Source: an uncultured Ruminococcus sp. (GTDB lineage: Bacteria > Bacillota > Clostridia > Oscillospirales > Acutalibacteraceae). From it: a DNA stretch of 6,970 bases. The stretch spans positions 1-6,970 of the forward strand of contig CACYDB010000141.1 in NCBI GenBank assembly GCA_902773035.1, in the 5' to 3' direction. Below the pieces are notes generated by a model, which was given only the letters and a program-made list of their open reading frames with translations, was not told the DNA's origin and searched no databases. Each line of letters begins with the position of its first letter. Position 1 is the stretch's first letter. Position numbers and translations under genes: made by a program. Shown here piece by piece: positions 1 to 6,029 of the stretch.

Positions 1-111
1 CGATTTCATTCTTCATTCATCATTTAATTAAATGATATTACTACGTAATGAAATAATGCTTCGCATAATGAAATTACTTCGTAATGAAATTAATCGCGAG
101 CGATTAGTAAT
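1..111. repeat. Mini-hairpin repeat array upstream of trpE (array 1, probably truncated by window edge)
   Basis: This AT-rich non-coding stretch is built of short self-complementary units joined by 3-nt linkers. A central palindrome at 19-36 is followed by ATTAC-TAC-GTAAT (37-49), ATGC-TTC-GCAT (56-66), ATTAC-TTC-GTAAT (73-85) and TAATCG-CGAG-CGATTA (91-106). The linkers are GAT (34-36), GAA (50-52) and GAA (86-88). Its first 18 bases recur exactly at 2195-2212, inside the second array, so the array probably extends left of the window. It ends only a few bases before the trpE ribosome binding site, so its RNA form may sit in the trpE leader. No promoter, T-box or leader peptide was recognised here. 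Confidence 0.9.
19..36. repeat. Perfect 18-bp palindrome at the polarity switch of array 1
   Basis: ATCATTTAATTAAATGAT is identical to its own reverse complement. It is the point where the linkers between hairpin units change from TTC/ATC (left side) to GAT/GAA (right side). A degenerate version of the same centre lies at 2224-2241 in the second array. Confidence 0.9.
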
Positions 112-115
112 AATA

Positions 116-121
116 AGGAGG
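116..121 (+). promoter_or_regulatory. Ribosome binding site of trpE
   Basis: A perfect AGGAGG lies 7 nt before the ATG at 129. It begins just after the last hairpin unit of array 1 (91-106), so it should be single-stranded. It supports the trpE start and argues against a competing reading frame that opens at 32. Confidence 0.9.
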
Positions 122-128
122 AACAAAT

Positions 129-1595
129 ATGAACATCACCCCATCTATCGAACAAGTCAGAAAAGTCGCCGCTACAGGCTGCTACGACGTATTCCCTCTA
201 AGCTGCGAGCTTCTCTCCGACTTCACCACGCCGATCGAAACGATGAAAATTCTCAAATCCGTTTCCACTCACTGCTATATGCTCGAATCCGCTCAGGCTG
301 ACGACCGATGGGGACGCTATACCTTCCTCGGCTTTGACCCCAAGCTCGAGATCACCTGCGTTAACGGCGTTATGAAAATCGGCGACGTCGAGGTCAGAAC
401 CGATGATCCCTCTGAATATCTCAGGCAGATCCTCTCCTCCTACAAGAGTCCAAAGCTCGACTACCTCCCCTCCTTCACGGGCGGACTCGTCGGCTACTTC
501 TCATACGACTACCTCGGCTACAGCGAGCCCAAGGTCAGATGCGGAGTCGAGGACACCGAGGAGTTCAAGGACGTTGACTTAATGCTCTTTGACAAGGTCA
601 TCGCCTTCGACAACATCCGTCAGAAAATCATCCTCATCGCCAATATGAAGCTCGACGACGTTGAAGTCGGCTACAACAAGGCGTCCTCCGAGCTCAGTCA
701 GCTCGCCGAACTGCTGAAATCAGGCGTTAAAAAGGACGAGCCTGCGGGCAGGCTTACGGGCGAGGTCACTCCCCTGTTTGATCGAGATCAGTACTGCGCT
801 ATGGTCGAGAAGGCAAAGCGCCATATCTTTGAGGGCGACATATTCCAGATCGTGCTCTCCAACCGTCTCAGCGCGGGCTTTGAGGGCAGCCTGCTCAACA
901 CCTACCGCGTGCTCAGAACTATCAATCCCTCGCCGTATATGTTCTACTTCTCGGGCACCGACGTCGAGGTCGCTGGAGCCTCTCCCGAAACCCTCGTAAA
1001 GCTTGAGGACGGAGTTCTGCACACCTTTCCCCTCGCGGGCACAAGACCTCGCGGCAGGACTGAGGCTGAGGACATAGCTTTGGAGAAGGAGCTCCTAGCC
1101 GATGAAAAGGAGCTCGCAGAGCACAATATGCTCGTAGATTTGGGCAGGAACGACCTCGGCAAAATCAGCAAATTCGGCACCGTCAGCGTTGAAAAGCTCC
1201 GCGAGGTTGAGCGCTACTCCCACGTTATGCACATCGGCTCCACAGTCCGCGGAGAAATCCGTGACGACAAGGACGCGCTCGACGCTATCGAAGCCGTACT
1301 TCCCGCGGGAACTCTCTCGGGAGCGCCTAAGATTCGCGCCTGTCAGCTCATCGGAGAGCTCGAAAATAACAAGCGGGGTATCTACGGCGGAGCAATCGGC
1401 TACATAGATTTTACGGGCAATATGGACACCTGTATCGCTATCCGTATCGCGTACAAAAAGAACGGCAAGGTATTCGTCAGGAGCGGTGCGGGAATCGTCG
1501 CCGACTCCGACCCCGACAAAGAATTTCAGGAGTGTCTCAACAAGGCTATGTCGTCGCTGACGGCGTTGAAGCTCGCGCAGGAGGTGGATTTATGA
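129..1595 (+). CDS. trpE: Anthranilate synthase component I (TrpE)
   Basis: TrpE converts chorismate plus ammonia, supplied by TrpG, to anthranilate and pyruvate. It is the committed, feedback-controlled step of tryptophan synthesis and acts in the cytoplasm. The 488 residues are normal for the family. The N-terminal domain carries the LESA motif (residues 52-55) associated with tryptophan feedback binding. The chorismate-binding domain shows GDIFQIVLSNR (236-246), NPSPYMF (266-272), GASPE (283-287), PLAGTRPRG (301-309), AEHNMLVDLGRND (330-342, His332 likely catalytic), PAGTLSGAPK (392-401), GGAIGY (420-425) and RSGAGIVADSDP (451-462). PLAGT, with Ala where PabB has Lys (PIKGT), marks it as anthranilate rather than aminodeoxychorismate synthase. 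The start follows a perfect AGGAGG. The stop overlaps the trpG start as ATGA, consistent with coupled synthesis of the two subunits. Confidence 0.98.
   Translation: MNITPSIEQVRKVAATGCYDVFPLSCELLSDFTTPIETMKILKSVSTHCYMLESAQADDRWGRYTFLGFDPKLEITCVNGVMKIGDVEVRTDDPSEYLRQILSSYKSPKLDYLPSFTGGLVGYFSYDYLGYSEPKVRCGVEDTEEFKDVDLMLFDKVIAFDNIRQKIILIANMKLDDVEVGYNKASSELSQLAELLKSGVKKDEPAGRLTGEVTPLFDRDQYCAMVEKAKRHIFEGDIFQIVLSNRLSAGFEGSLLNTYRVLRTINPSPYMFYFSGTDVEVAGASPETLVKLEDGVLHTFPLAGTRPRGRTEAEDIALEKELLADEKELAEHNMLVDLGRNDLGKISKFGTVSVEKLREVERYSHVMHIGSTVRGEIRDDKDALDAIEAVLPAGTLSGAPKIRACQLIGELENNKRGIYGGAIGYIDFTGNMDTCIAIRIAYKKNGKVFVRSGAGIVADSDPDKEFQECLNKAMSSLTALKLAQEVDL
1579..1584 (+). promoter_or_regulatory. Ribosome binding site of trpG
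   Basis: AGGAGG lies inside the trpE 3' end, 7 nt before the ATG at 1592. It fixes the trpG start there and excludes the longer in-frame ORF from 1532, whose extra 20 residues are an out-of-frame reading of trpE and have no family counterpart. Confidence 0.88.
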
Positions 1596-2158
1596 TACTA
1601 CTAATCGACAACTACGACAGCTTTTCCTACAATCTTTTTCAGTACGTCGGCGAGATCGACCCCGACATCAAGGTCATCCGCAACGATGAGCTGACGGTTG
1701 AGGAAATCAGAGAGCTTAATCCCGAGAGAATTATCCTTTCACCCGGACCGGGCAGACCTGAGGACGCGGGAGTTATTATAGATGTAATAAGGGAGCTCGG
1801 CAGGGATTTTAAGATTCTCGGCGTGTGCCTCGGACATCAGGCGATATGCGCGGCTTACGGGGCGACGATCACCTACGCGAAGGAGCTTATGCACGGCAAG
1901 CAGAGCGTTGTCAGCGTCGATAAGGCTTGCAGGCTGTTCAGGGATTGTCCCGACAGAACGCCTGTCGCGAGGTACCACTCACTCGCGGCGGATATTAAAA
2001 CGATTCCCGATTGTCTGACCGTCACGGCTAGGACTGACGACGGCGAGGTTATGGCTGTAAAGCACAGGGACTTTGAGGTCTACGGCGTACAGTTTCACCC
2101 TGAGTCTATTCTTACGCCAAATGGCAAGCAGATGCTTAAAAACTTCATCAACGGCTGA
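1592..2158 (+). CDS. trpG: Anthranilate synthase component II, glutamine amidotransferase (TrpG)
   Basis: TrpG is the class I glutaminase subunit that hydrolyses glutamine and channels ammonia to TrpE. From the ATG at 1592 it is 188 residues and begins MILLIDNYDSF, the classic N-terminus of the family. Visible motifs are PGPGRP (51-56), GVCLGHQAI (77-85) with nucleophile Cys79, HGK (101-103), RYHSL (127-131) and QFHPES (167-172) with His169 and Glu171 completing the triad. It overlaps trpE by 4 nt (ATGA). TrpG and PabA cannot be separated by sequence alone, and in some Firmicutes one protein serves both tryptophan and folate synthesis, so a dual role is possible. The mini-hairpin array starts within about 10 nt after the stop. 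Confidence 0.97.
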   Translation: MILLIDNYDSFSYNLFQYVGEIDPDIKVIRNDELTVEEIRELNPERIILSPGPGRPEDAGVIIDVIRELGRDFKILGVCLGHQAICAAYGATITYAKELMHGKQSVVSVDKACRLFRDCPDRTPVARYHSLAADIKTIPDCLTVTARTDDGEVMAVKHRDFEVYGVQFHPESILTPNGKQMLKNFING

Positions 2159-2166
2159 TTCTCCCC

Positions 2167-2394
2167 ATTTGCGAAGCAAATATCATCGCGCAAGCGATTT
2201 CATTCTTCATTCGCGCAGCGAATATCATTCAATTAAATGAAATTACTTCGTAATGAAATAATGCTTCGCATAATGAAATTACTTCGTAATGATATTACGC
2301 TTCGCGTAATTACTTCGTAAATGATATTACTACGTAATGAAATAATGCTCCGCATAATGAAATTACTTCGTAATGATATTACGCTTCGCGTAAT
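2167..2394. repeat. Mini-hairpin repeat array between trpG and trpD (array 2)
   Basis: At least eleven small hairpins follow one another. They include ATTTGC-GAA-GCAAAT (2167-2181), ATCGC-GCAA-GCGAT (2185-2198), ATTCGC-GCA-GCGAAT (2209-2223), ATTAC-TTC-GTAAT (2242-2254, 2278-2290, 2362-2374), ATGC-TTC-GCAT (2261-2271), ATTACGC-TTC-GCGTAAT (2294-2310, 2378-2394), ATTAC-TAC-GTAAT (2326-2338) and ATGC-TCC-GCAT (2345-2355). Units start and end in AT and are joined by 3-nt linkers: ATC/TTC before about 2227 and GAA/GAT after 2238. Much of array 1 recurs here. The array accounts for nearly all of the only large gap in the operon, and its base composition is far more AT-rich than the flanking genes. 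Confidence 0.93.
2242..2394. repeat. Tandem 69-bp hairpin blocks, period 84 bp
   Basis: Positions 2242-2310 and 2326-2394 are two copies of a four-hairpin block, identical at 67 of 69 positions by eye and separated by 15 nt. Both differences (TTC to TAC, and TTC to TCC) fall in hairpin loops, leaving the stems intact. The 5' three-hairpin part of the block is also present upstream of trpE at 37-87. Confidence 0.9.
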
Positions 2395-2399
2395 TAATT

Positions 2400-2412
2400 T
2401 ATAATGTATAAT
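2400..2412 (+). promoter_or_regulatory. Possible internal promoter -10 region(s) before trpD
   Basis: Two TATAAT hexamers lie at 2400-2405 and 2407-2412, just after the repeat array and 20-32 nt before the trpD start. No good -35 box is seen at the usual distance (best is TTCGCG at 2385-2390, half matching, inside a hairpin). The second hexamer would leave a very short leader starting near the ribosome binding site. In such AT-rich sequence TATAAT can occur by chance, so this is only a candidate for separate expression of trpDCFBA. Confidence 0.3.
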
Positions 2413-2416
2413 CTGG

Positions 2417-2422
2417 AAAGGA
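2417..2422 (+). promoter_or_regulatory. Ribosome binding site of trpD
   Basis: AAAGGA lies 9 nt before the ATG at 2432, outside the hairpin array. It supports this start for trpD, the only downstream gene whose translation cannot be coupled to a preceding gene. Confidence 0.75.
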
Positions 2423-2431
2423 AATAGAACT

Positions 2432-3448
2432 ATGATCAAAGAAGCAATAGTAAAAATCGTAAGCAAAGAGGATTTGACATACAAGGAAGCCTACGAGGTT
2501 ATGAACGAGATTATGAGCGGAGAGACTACTCCCACTCAGAACGCGGCTTTTCTCGCCTCACTCTCGACAAAGAGCGCAAAGGCTGAGACTACCGCCGAGA
2601 TAGCGGGCTGCGCCGCGGCTATGCGCGACCACGCCACAAAGGTAAGCACCGACTTCGACGTGTTCGAGATCGTCGGCACGGGCGGCGACAGCGCCCACAG
2701 CTTCAACATCTCCACCACCTCCGCGATCATCGCCGCCGCGGGCGGTATGAAGGTCGCAAAGCACGGCAACCGCGCGGCTTCCTCAAGCAGCGGTACGGCT
2801 GACTGTCTTGAAGCTCTCGGAGTCAACATCAACCAGAGCCCCGAAAAATGCGCCGAGCTGCTGGATAAGGTCGGAATGTGCTTCTTCTTCGCTCAGCAGT
2901 ACCACAGCTCAATGAAATACGTAGGTCCCATCCGCCGCGAGCTAGGCTTCCGCACCGTGTTCAACATCTTGGGACCCCTCACAAACCCAGCCTCGCCCTC
3001 AATGCAGCTGCTCGGAGTATACGACGAGTACCTTGTCGAGCCGCTTGCTCAGGTTCTCATAAGCCTCGGAGTCAAGCGCGGAATGGTCGTCTACGGCACA
3101 GACAAGCTCGACGAAATCTCACTGAGCGCTCCTACAAAAATCTGCGAAATTCAGGACGGCTGGTTCAAATCCTACACCATAAAGCCCGAGGACTTCGGCT
3201 TTGAACGCTGTACAAAGGCTGATTTAAGAGGCGGCGACCCCTCGGAGAACGCTCAGATCACGCGCGACATTTTAAACGGCGCCCACGGTCACAAGCGTAA
3301 CGCTACACTGCTCAACGCGGGAGCTGCGCTCTACATCGGCAACAAGGCTGACAGTATGCGCGACGGCGTAAAGCTCGCCTCGGAGCTTATAGACAGCGGC
3401 AGCGCCTTCAAAACTCTTGAAAAGCTGATTGAAGTCAGCAACGCGTGA
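2432..3448 (+). CDS. trpD: Anthranilate phosphoribosyltransferase (TrpD)
   Basis: TrpD transfers the phosphoribosyl group of PRPP to anthranilate, giving N-(5-phosphoribosyl)anthranilate, the second committed step. At 338 residues it matches the stand-alone enzyme and is not fused to TrpG. Seen are the PRPP-binding GTGGD (82-86) and NIST (92-95), the long KHGNRAASSSSG loop (110-121) leading into TADCLEALG, an anthranilate-site Arg region near 168-169, and the metal-binding acidic pair in DKLDEIS (224-230, Asp227-Glu228). A Lys replaces the more common Gly in the DGLDE-type motif, which I take as family variation. It is separated from trpG by the hairpin array but is followed by trpC after only 7 nt. 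Confidence 0.98.
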   Translation: MIKEAIVKIVSKEDLTYKEAYEVMNEIMSGETTPTQNAAFLASLSTKSAKAETTAEIAGCAAAMRDHATKVSTDFDVFEIVGTGGDSAHSFNISTTSAIIAAAGGMKVAKHGNRAASSSSGTADCLEALGVNINQSPEKCAELLDKVGMCFFFAQQYHSSMKYVGPIRRELGFRTVFNILGPLTNPASPSMQLLGVYDEYLVEPLAQVLISLGVKRGMVVYGTDKLDEISLSAPTKICEIQDGWFKSYTIKPEDFGFERCTKADLRGGDPSENAQITRDILNGAHGHKRNATLLNAGAALYIGNKADSMRDGVKLASELIDSGSAFKTLEKLIEVSNA

Positions 3449-3450
3449 GG
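3447..3450 (+). promoter_or_regulatory. Ribosome binding site of trpC
   Basis: GAGG, beginning inside the trpD stop codon region, lies 5 nt before the ATG at 3456. It favours the 3456 start over an in-frame ATG at 3429. The latter would add nine residues (MKSATREGF) read out of frame through the end of trpD. Confidence 0.7.
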
Positions 3451-3455
3451 GATTT

Positions 3456-4238
3456 ATGACTATCTTAGACAAGCTCGCCGACCACGCCCGTGAGAGAGTC
3501 GCGGCGGCAAAGAATAATATTTCCTTAGAAGAAATAAAACACCTCGCCCACTCAATGCCCAAGGGTGATTTTGCCTTTGAAAAGGCTCTGAAAAAGGACG
3601 ACATCGCCTTCATCTGCGAGTGCAAGAAGGCTTCGCCCTCAAAGTCGGTGATAGCTCCCGACTTCCCCTACCTCGACATAGCCCTCGAATATGAGAAAGC
3701 GGGCGCCGACTGTATCTCCGTCCTGACCGAGCCCAAGTGGTTCCTCGGCAAAAATGAGTACCTCAAGGAGATCGCCGCCGCGGTCAAGCTCCCCTGCATA
3801 CGCAAGGACTTCACCGTTGACGAGTATATGATCTACGAGGCGAAGGTTCTCGGAGCCTCCGCGGTACTGCTGATAGTTTCCATTCTCACTGACGAGCAGC
3901 TCAGAGAATATCTGCAAATCTGCGACGAGCTGGGGCTCTCAGCCCTCGTTGAAGCTCACGACGAAAGTGAAGTCATCCGCGCTATTGACGCGGGCTCGAG
4001 GATGATCGGAGTCAACAACCGCAACTTAAAGGATTTTTCTGTCGATACAAATAACAGTAAACACTTGAGGGAATTGATTCCTTGTGATATAATATTCGTA
4101 TCGGAAAGCGGAGTCACCTCCGCGCACGACGTAAACGCCCTGCGCGATATGGGCGCGGACGCCGTTCTTATCGGCGAGGCTCTGATGAGAGCCCCCGACA
4201 AAACTCTCAAATTAAGTGAACTGAAAGGTAAAGTATGA
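3456..4238 (+). CDS. trpC: Indole-3-glycerol phosphate synthase (TrpC)
   Basis: TrpC closes the indole ring: 1-(o-carboxyphenylamino)-1-deoxyribulose 5-phosphate becomes indole-3-glycerol phosphate, CO2 and water. It is a (beta/alpha)8 barrel of 260 residues, normal for a monofunctional enzyme. Family residues are visible: ECKKASPSKS (55-64, Glu55 and Lys57), VLTE (89-92), RKDF (116-119, Lys117 the expected general acid), Glu166 in LVEAHDE, Asn187 in GVNNRNL, SESG (216-219) and the phosphate-binding IGEALM (239-244). It starts 7 nt after the trpD stop, and its stop overlaps the trpF start by 4 nt (ATGA). In enterics TrpC and TrpF are fused; here they are separate genes. Confidence 0.97.
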   Translation: MTILDKLADHARERVAAAKNNISLEEIKHLAHSMPKGDFAFEKALKKDDIAFICECKKASPSKSVIAPDFPYLDIALEYEKAGADCISVLTEPKWFLGKNEYLKEIAAAVKLPCIRKDFTVDEYMIYEAKVLGASAVLLIVSILTDEQLREYLQICDELGLSALVEAHDESEVIRAIDAGSRMIGVNNRNLKDFSVDTNNSKHLRELIPCDIIFVSESGVTSAHDVNALRDMGADAVLIGEALMRAPDKTLKLSELKGKV

Positions 4239-4846
4239 CGAAAATCAAGCTGTGCGGACTCACCCGTCCGAACGACATTGAAGCCGTGAACGAGCTTATG
4301 CCCGAGTACATCGGCTTTGTATTCGCCAAAAACAGCAGGAGATACATCTCTCCCGAGGAAGCCTCTAAGCTCAAAAAAATGCTCAACCCCAGAATCAAGG
4401 CTGTAGGAGTCTTTGTTAATGAGAAAATCCAGACAGTCGCAAAGCTCCTAAACTCAGGCGTTATCGACCTCGCCCAGCTTCACGGCGCTGAGGACGACCG
4501 CTACATCGAAAAGCTCAGAAGCCTCACGTTAAAGCCGATAATCAAGGCGTTTCAGGTAGAATCCTCAGACGATATTATGAACGCTCAGAGCAGTAAGGCG
4601 GACTTTATCCTCCTCGACTCAGGCAAGGGCTCGGGTCAGAGCTTCGACTGGGAGCTTATCAAAAACATCAGCCGTCCGTACTTCCTCGCGGGAGGACTTG
4701 ATCACGAAAACATCACGACTGCCGTCAGGAGCCTTAAGCCATATGCCGTGGATTTAAGCTCGGGTATCGAGACGGACGGCGTTAAGGATAAAAAGAAAAT
4801 GACAGCGTTCACAAACGCCGTCAGAAAGGAAGATACATATGAGTGA
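4235..4846 (+). CDS. trpF: Phosphoribosylanthranilate isomerase (TrpF)
   Basis: TrpF performs the Amadori rearrangement of N-(5-phosphoribosyl)anthranilate to the substrate of TrpC. It is a small (beta/alpha)8 barrel of 203 residues. Seen are KLCGLTR (5-11) with Cys7 as expected general base, GFVF...SRR (27-36), GVFVN (58-62), QLHG (81-84), Asp128 in LLDSGKGSGQSFDW (126-139) as expected general acid, LAGGL (151-155) and DLSSGIE (173-179), followed by GVKD. Its start overlaps the trpC stop by 4 nt and has an AAAGG Shine-Dalgarno at 4224-4228. Its last 8 nt overlap trpB. Its product feeds the enzyme encoded immediately upstream. Confidence 0.97.
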   Translation: MTKIKLCGLTRPNDIEAVNELMPEYIGFVFAKNSRRYISPEEASKLKKMLNPRIKAVGVFVNEKIQTVAKLLNSGVIDLAQLHGAEDDRYIEKLRSLTLKPIIKAFQVESSDDIMNAQSSKADFILLDSGKGSGQSFDWELIKNISRPYFLAGGLDHENITTAVRSLKPYAVDLSSGIETDGVKDKKKMTAFTNAVRKEDTYE

Positions 4847-6029
4847 GAAGAAAGGACGCTTCGGAGTTCACGGAGGACAGTACATTCCCGAGACGCTGAT
4901 GAACGCCGTGAACGAGCTCGAGGAAGCGTATAATTTCTATAAAAACGATCCTGAGTTCAACCGCGAGTTAAGTCAGCTTTTCAACGAATACGCTGGCAGA
5001 CCTTCGCTGCTCTACTACGCCGAGAAGATGACAAAGGACCTCGGCGGCGCGAAAATCTACCTCAAGCGTGAGGACTTGAACCACACGGGCGCTCATAAGA
5101 TAAACAACGTTCTCGGACAGGCTTTACTCGCCAAAAAGATGGGTAAAACACGCCTTATCGCAGAGACGGGCGCAGGTCAGCACGGCGTCGCTACAGCCAC
5201 CGCCGCGGCTCTGATGGGAATGGAATGCGTCGTGTTTATGGGCGAGGAGGACACCAAGCGTCAGGCGCTCAACGTCTACCGTATGAAGCTTTTAGGCTCA
5301 GAGGTCATAGCCGTCAAGAGCGGCACAAAAACCCTCAAGGACGCCGTAAACGAGGCTATGCGCGAATGGACTACGAGAATCGAGGACACTCACTACTGCT
5401 TAGGCTCTGTTATGGGACCCCACCCCTTCCCCACTATTGTGCGTGATTTTCAGGCTGTTATTTCCAAGGAAATCAAGGAGCAGATGCTCATAAAGGAAGG
5501 CAGGCTTCCCGACGCGGTCATCGCCTGCGTAGGCGGCGGCTCAAACGCCATAGGCTCCTTCTATCACTTTATTGACGACAAGGACGTCCGTCTTATCGGA
5601 TGTGAAGCGGCAGGCAGAGGTATCGACACCTTTGAGACCGCGGCGACTATCTCGACGGGCAGGCTCGGTATCTTCCACGGTATGAAATCATATTTCTGTC
5701 AGGACGAGGACGGTCAGATTGCTCCCGTATACTCGATCTCGGCAGGGCTCGACTATCCCGGCGTAGGTCCCGAGCACGCGTATCTGCACGACATCGGCAG
5801 GGCTGAGTACGCGGCTGTCACCGATGACGAGGCTGTAAACGCCTTTGAGTATCTTTCAAAAACCGAGGGAATAATCCCCGCGATAGAGTCCTCTCACGCG
5901 ATCGCTCACGCTATGAAGATAGCGCCTGAGATGGACAGGGATAAAATAATCGTAATCACCGTATCGGGCAGAGGCGATAAGGACGTCGCCGCCATAGCGA
6001 GATACAGAGGGGAGGATATTTATGAGTAA
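4839..6029 (+). CDS. trpB: Tryptophan synthase beta chain (TrpB)
   Basis: TrpB is the PLP-dependent subunit that condenses indole, tunnelled from TrpA, with L-serine to give L-tryptophan. The 396 residues match the usual TrpB1 type, and the spacing of key residues matches the Salmonella enzyme exactly: Lys87 (PLP Schiff base) in HTGAHKIN, Glu109 in AETGAGQHG, the PLP phosphate loop GGGSN (232-236), Asp305 in GLDYPGVGPEH and Ser377 in VSGRGDKD. The N-terminal GRFGVHGGQYIPETL is standard. An AAAGGA Shine-Dalgarno at 4825-4830 sits 8 nt before the start. The gene overlaps trpF by 8 nt and trpA by 8 nt, as expected for coupled production of the alpha2beta2 partners. Confidence 0.98.
   Translation: MSEKKGRFGVHGGQYIPETLMNAVNELEEAYNFYKNDPEFNRELSQLFNEYAGRPSLLYYAEKMTKDLGGAKIYLKREDLNHTGAHKINNVLGQALLAKKMGKTRLIAETGAGQHGVATATAAALMGMECVVFMGEEDTKRQALNVYRMKLLGSEVIAVKSGTKTLKDAVNEAMREWTTRIEDTHYCLGSVMGPHPFPTIVRDFQAVISKEIKEQMLIKEGRLPDAVIACVGGGSNAIGSFYHFIDDKDVRLIGCEAAGRGIDTFETAATISTGRLGIFHGMKSYFCQDEDGQIAPVYSISAGLDYPGVGPEHAYLHDIGRAEYAAVTDDEAVNAFEYLSKTEGIIPAIESSHAIAHAMKIAPEMDRDKIIVITVSGRGDKDVAAIARYRGEDIYE
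6011..6015 (+). promoter_or_regulatory. Ribosome binding site of trpA inside trpB
   Basis: GGAGG within a longer purine run (GGGGAGG, 6009-6015) lies 6 nt before the trpA ATG at 6022, in the last codons of trpB. The strong site plus the 8-nt gene overlap suggests efficient coupled translation of the two tryptophan synthase subunits. Confidence 0.85.

Noticed and set aside
1..128. T-box, TRAP-binding leader or Trp attenuator before trpE
   Set aside because: No T-box consensus, no run of regularly spaced GAG/TAG triplets and no Trp-codon-rich short ORF is visible. The control region could lie left of the window.
32..301. Open frame of 89 codons overlapping the start of trpE
   Set aside because: Its first part is a translation of the hairpin array and the rest is an out-of-frame reading of trpE. 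It lacks a ribosome binding site and has no Trp codons, so it is not a leader peptide.
720..1022. Long antisense frame inside trpE
   Set aside because: It is a shadow of a codon-biased gene with no recognisable domain or ribosome binding site. The same applies to other antisense frames within trpC (3272-3917) and trpB/trpA (5856-6296).
1532..1591. Longer TrpG start at 1532
   Set aside because: The 20 extra residues have no similarity to TrpG N-termini and are an out-of-frame reading of trpE. The ATG at 1592 has a perfect ribosome binding site and gives the family N-terminus.
2167..2394. CRISPR array
   Set aside because: Repeats are self-complementary units of varying stem sequence with 3-nt linkers. 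There are no unique spacers of 25-40 nt and no cas genes.
2233..2484. Antisense open frame of 83 codons encoding a repetitive peptide (SVISLRSNFIMRS-like)
   Set aside because: It is the reverse-strand reading of the hairpin array, kept open because the 84-bp period is a multiple of three and the units lack stops in that frame. It overlaps the trpD start and has no ribosome binding site.
3429..3455. Longer TrpC start at 3429
   Set aside because: It would overlap trpD and add residues not typical of TrpC. The ATG at 3456 has a GAGG site and begins MTILDKL, as expected.
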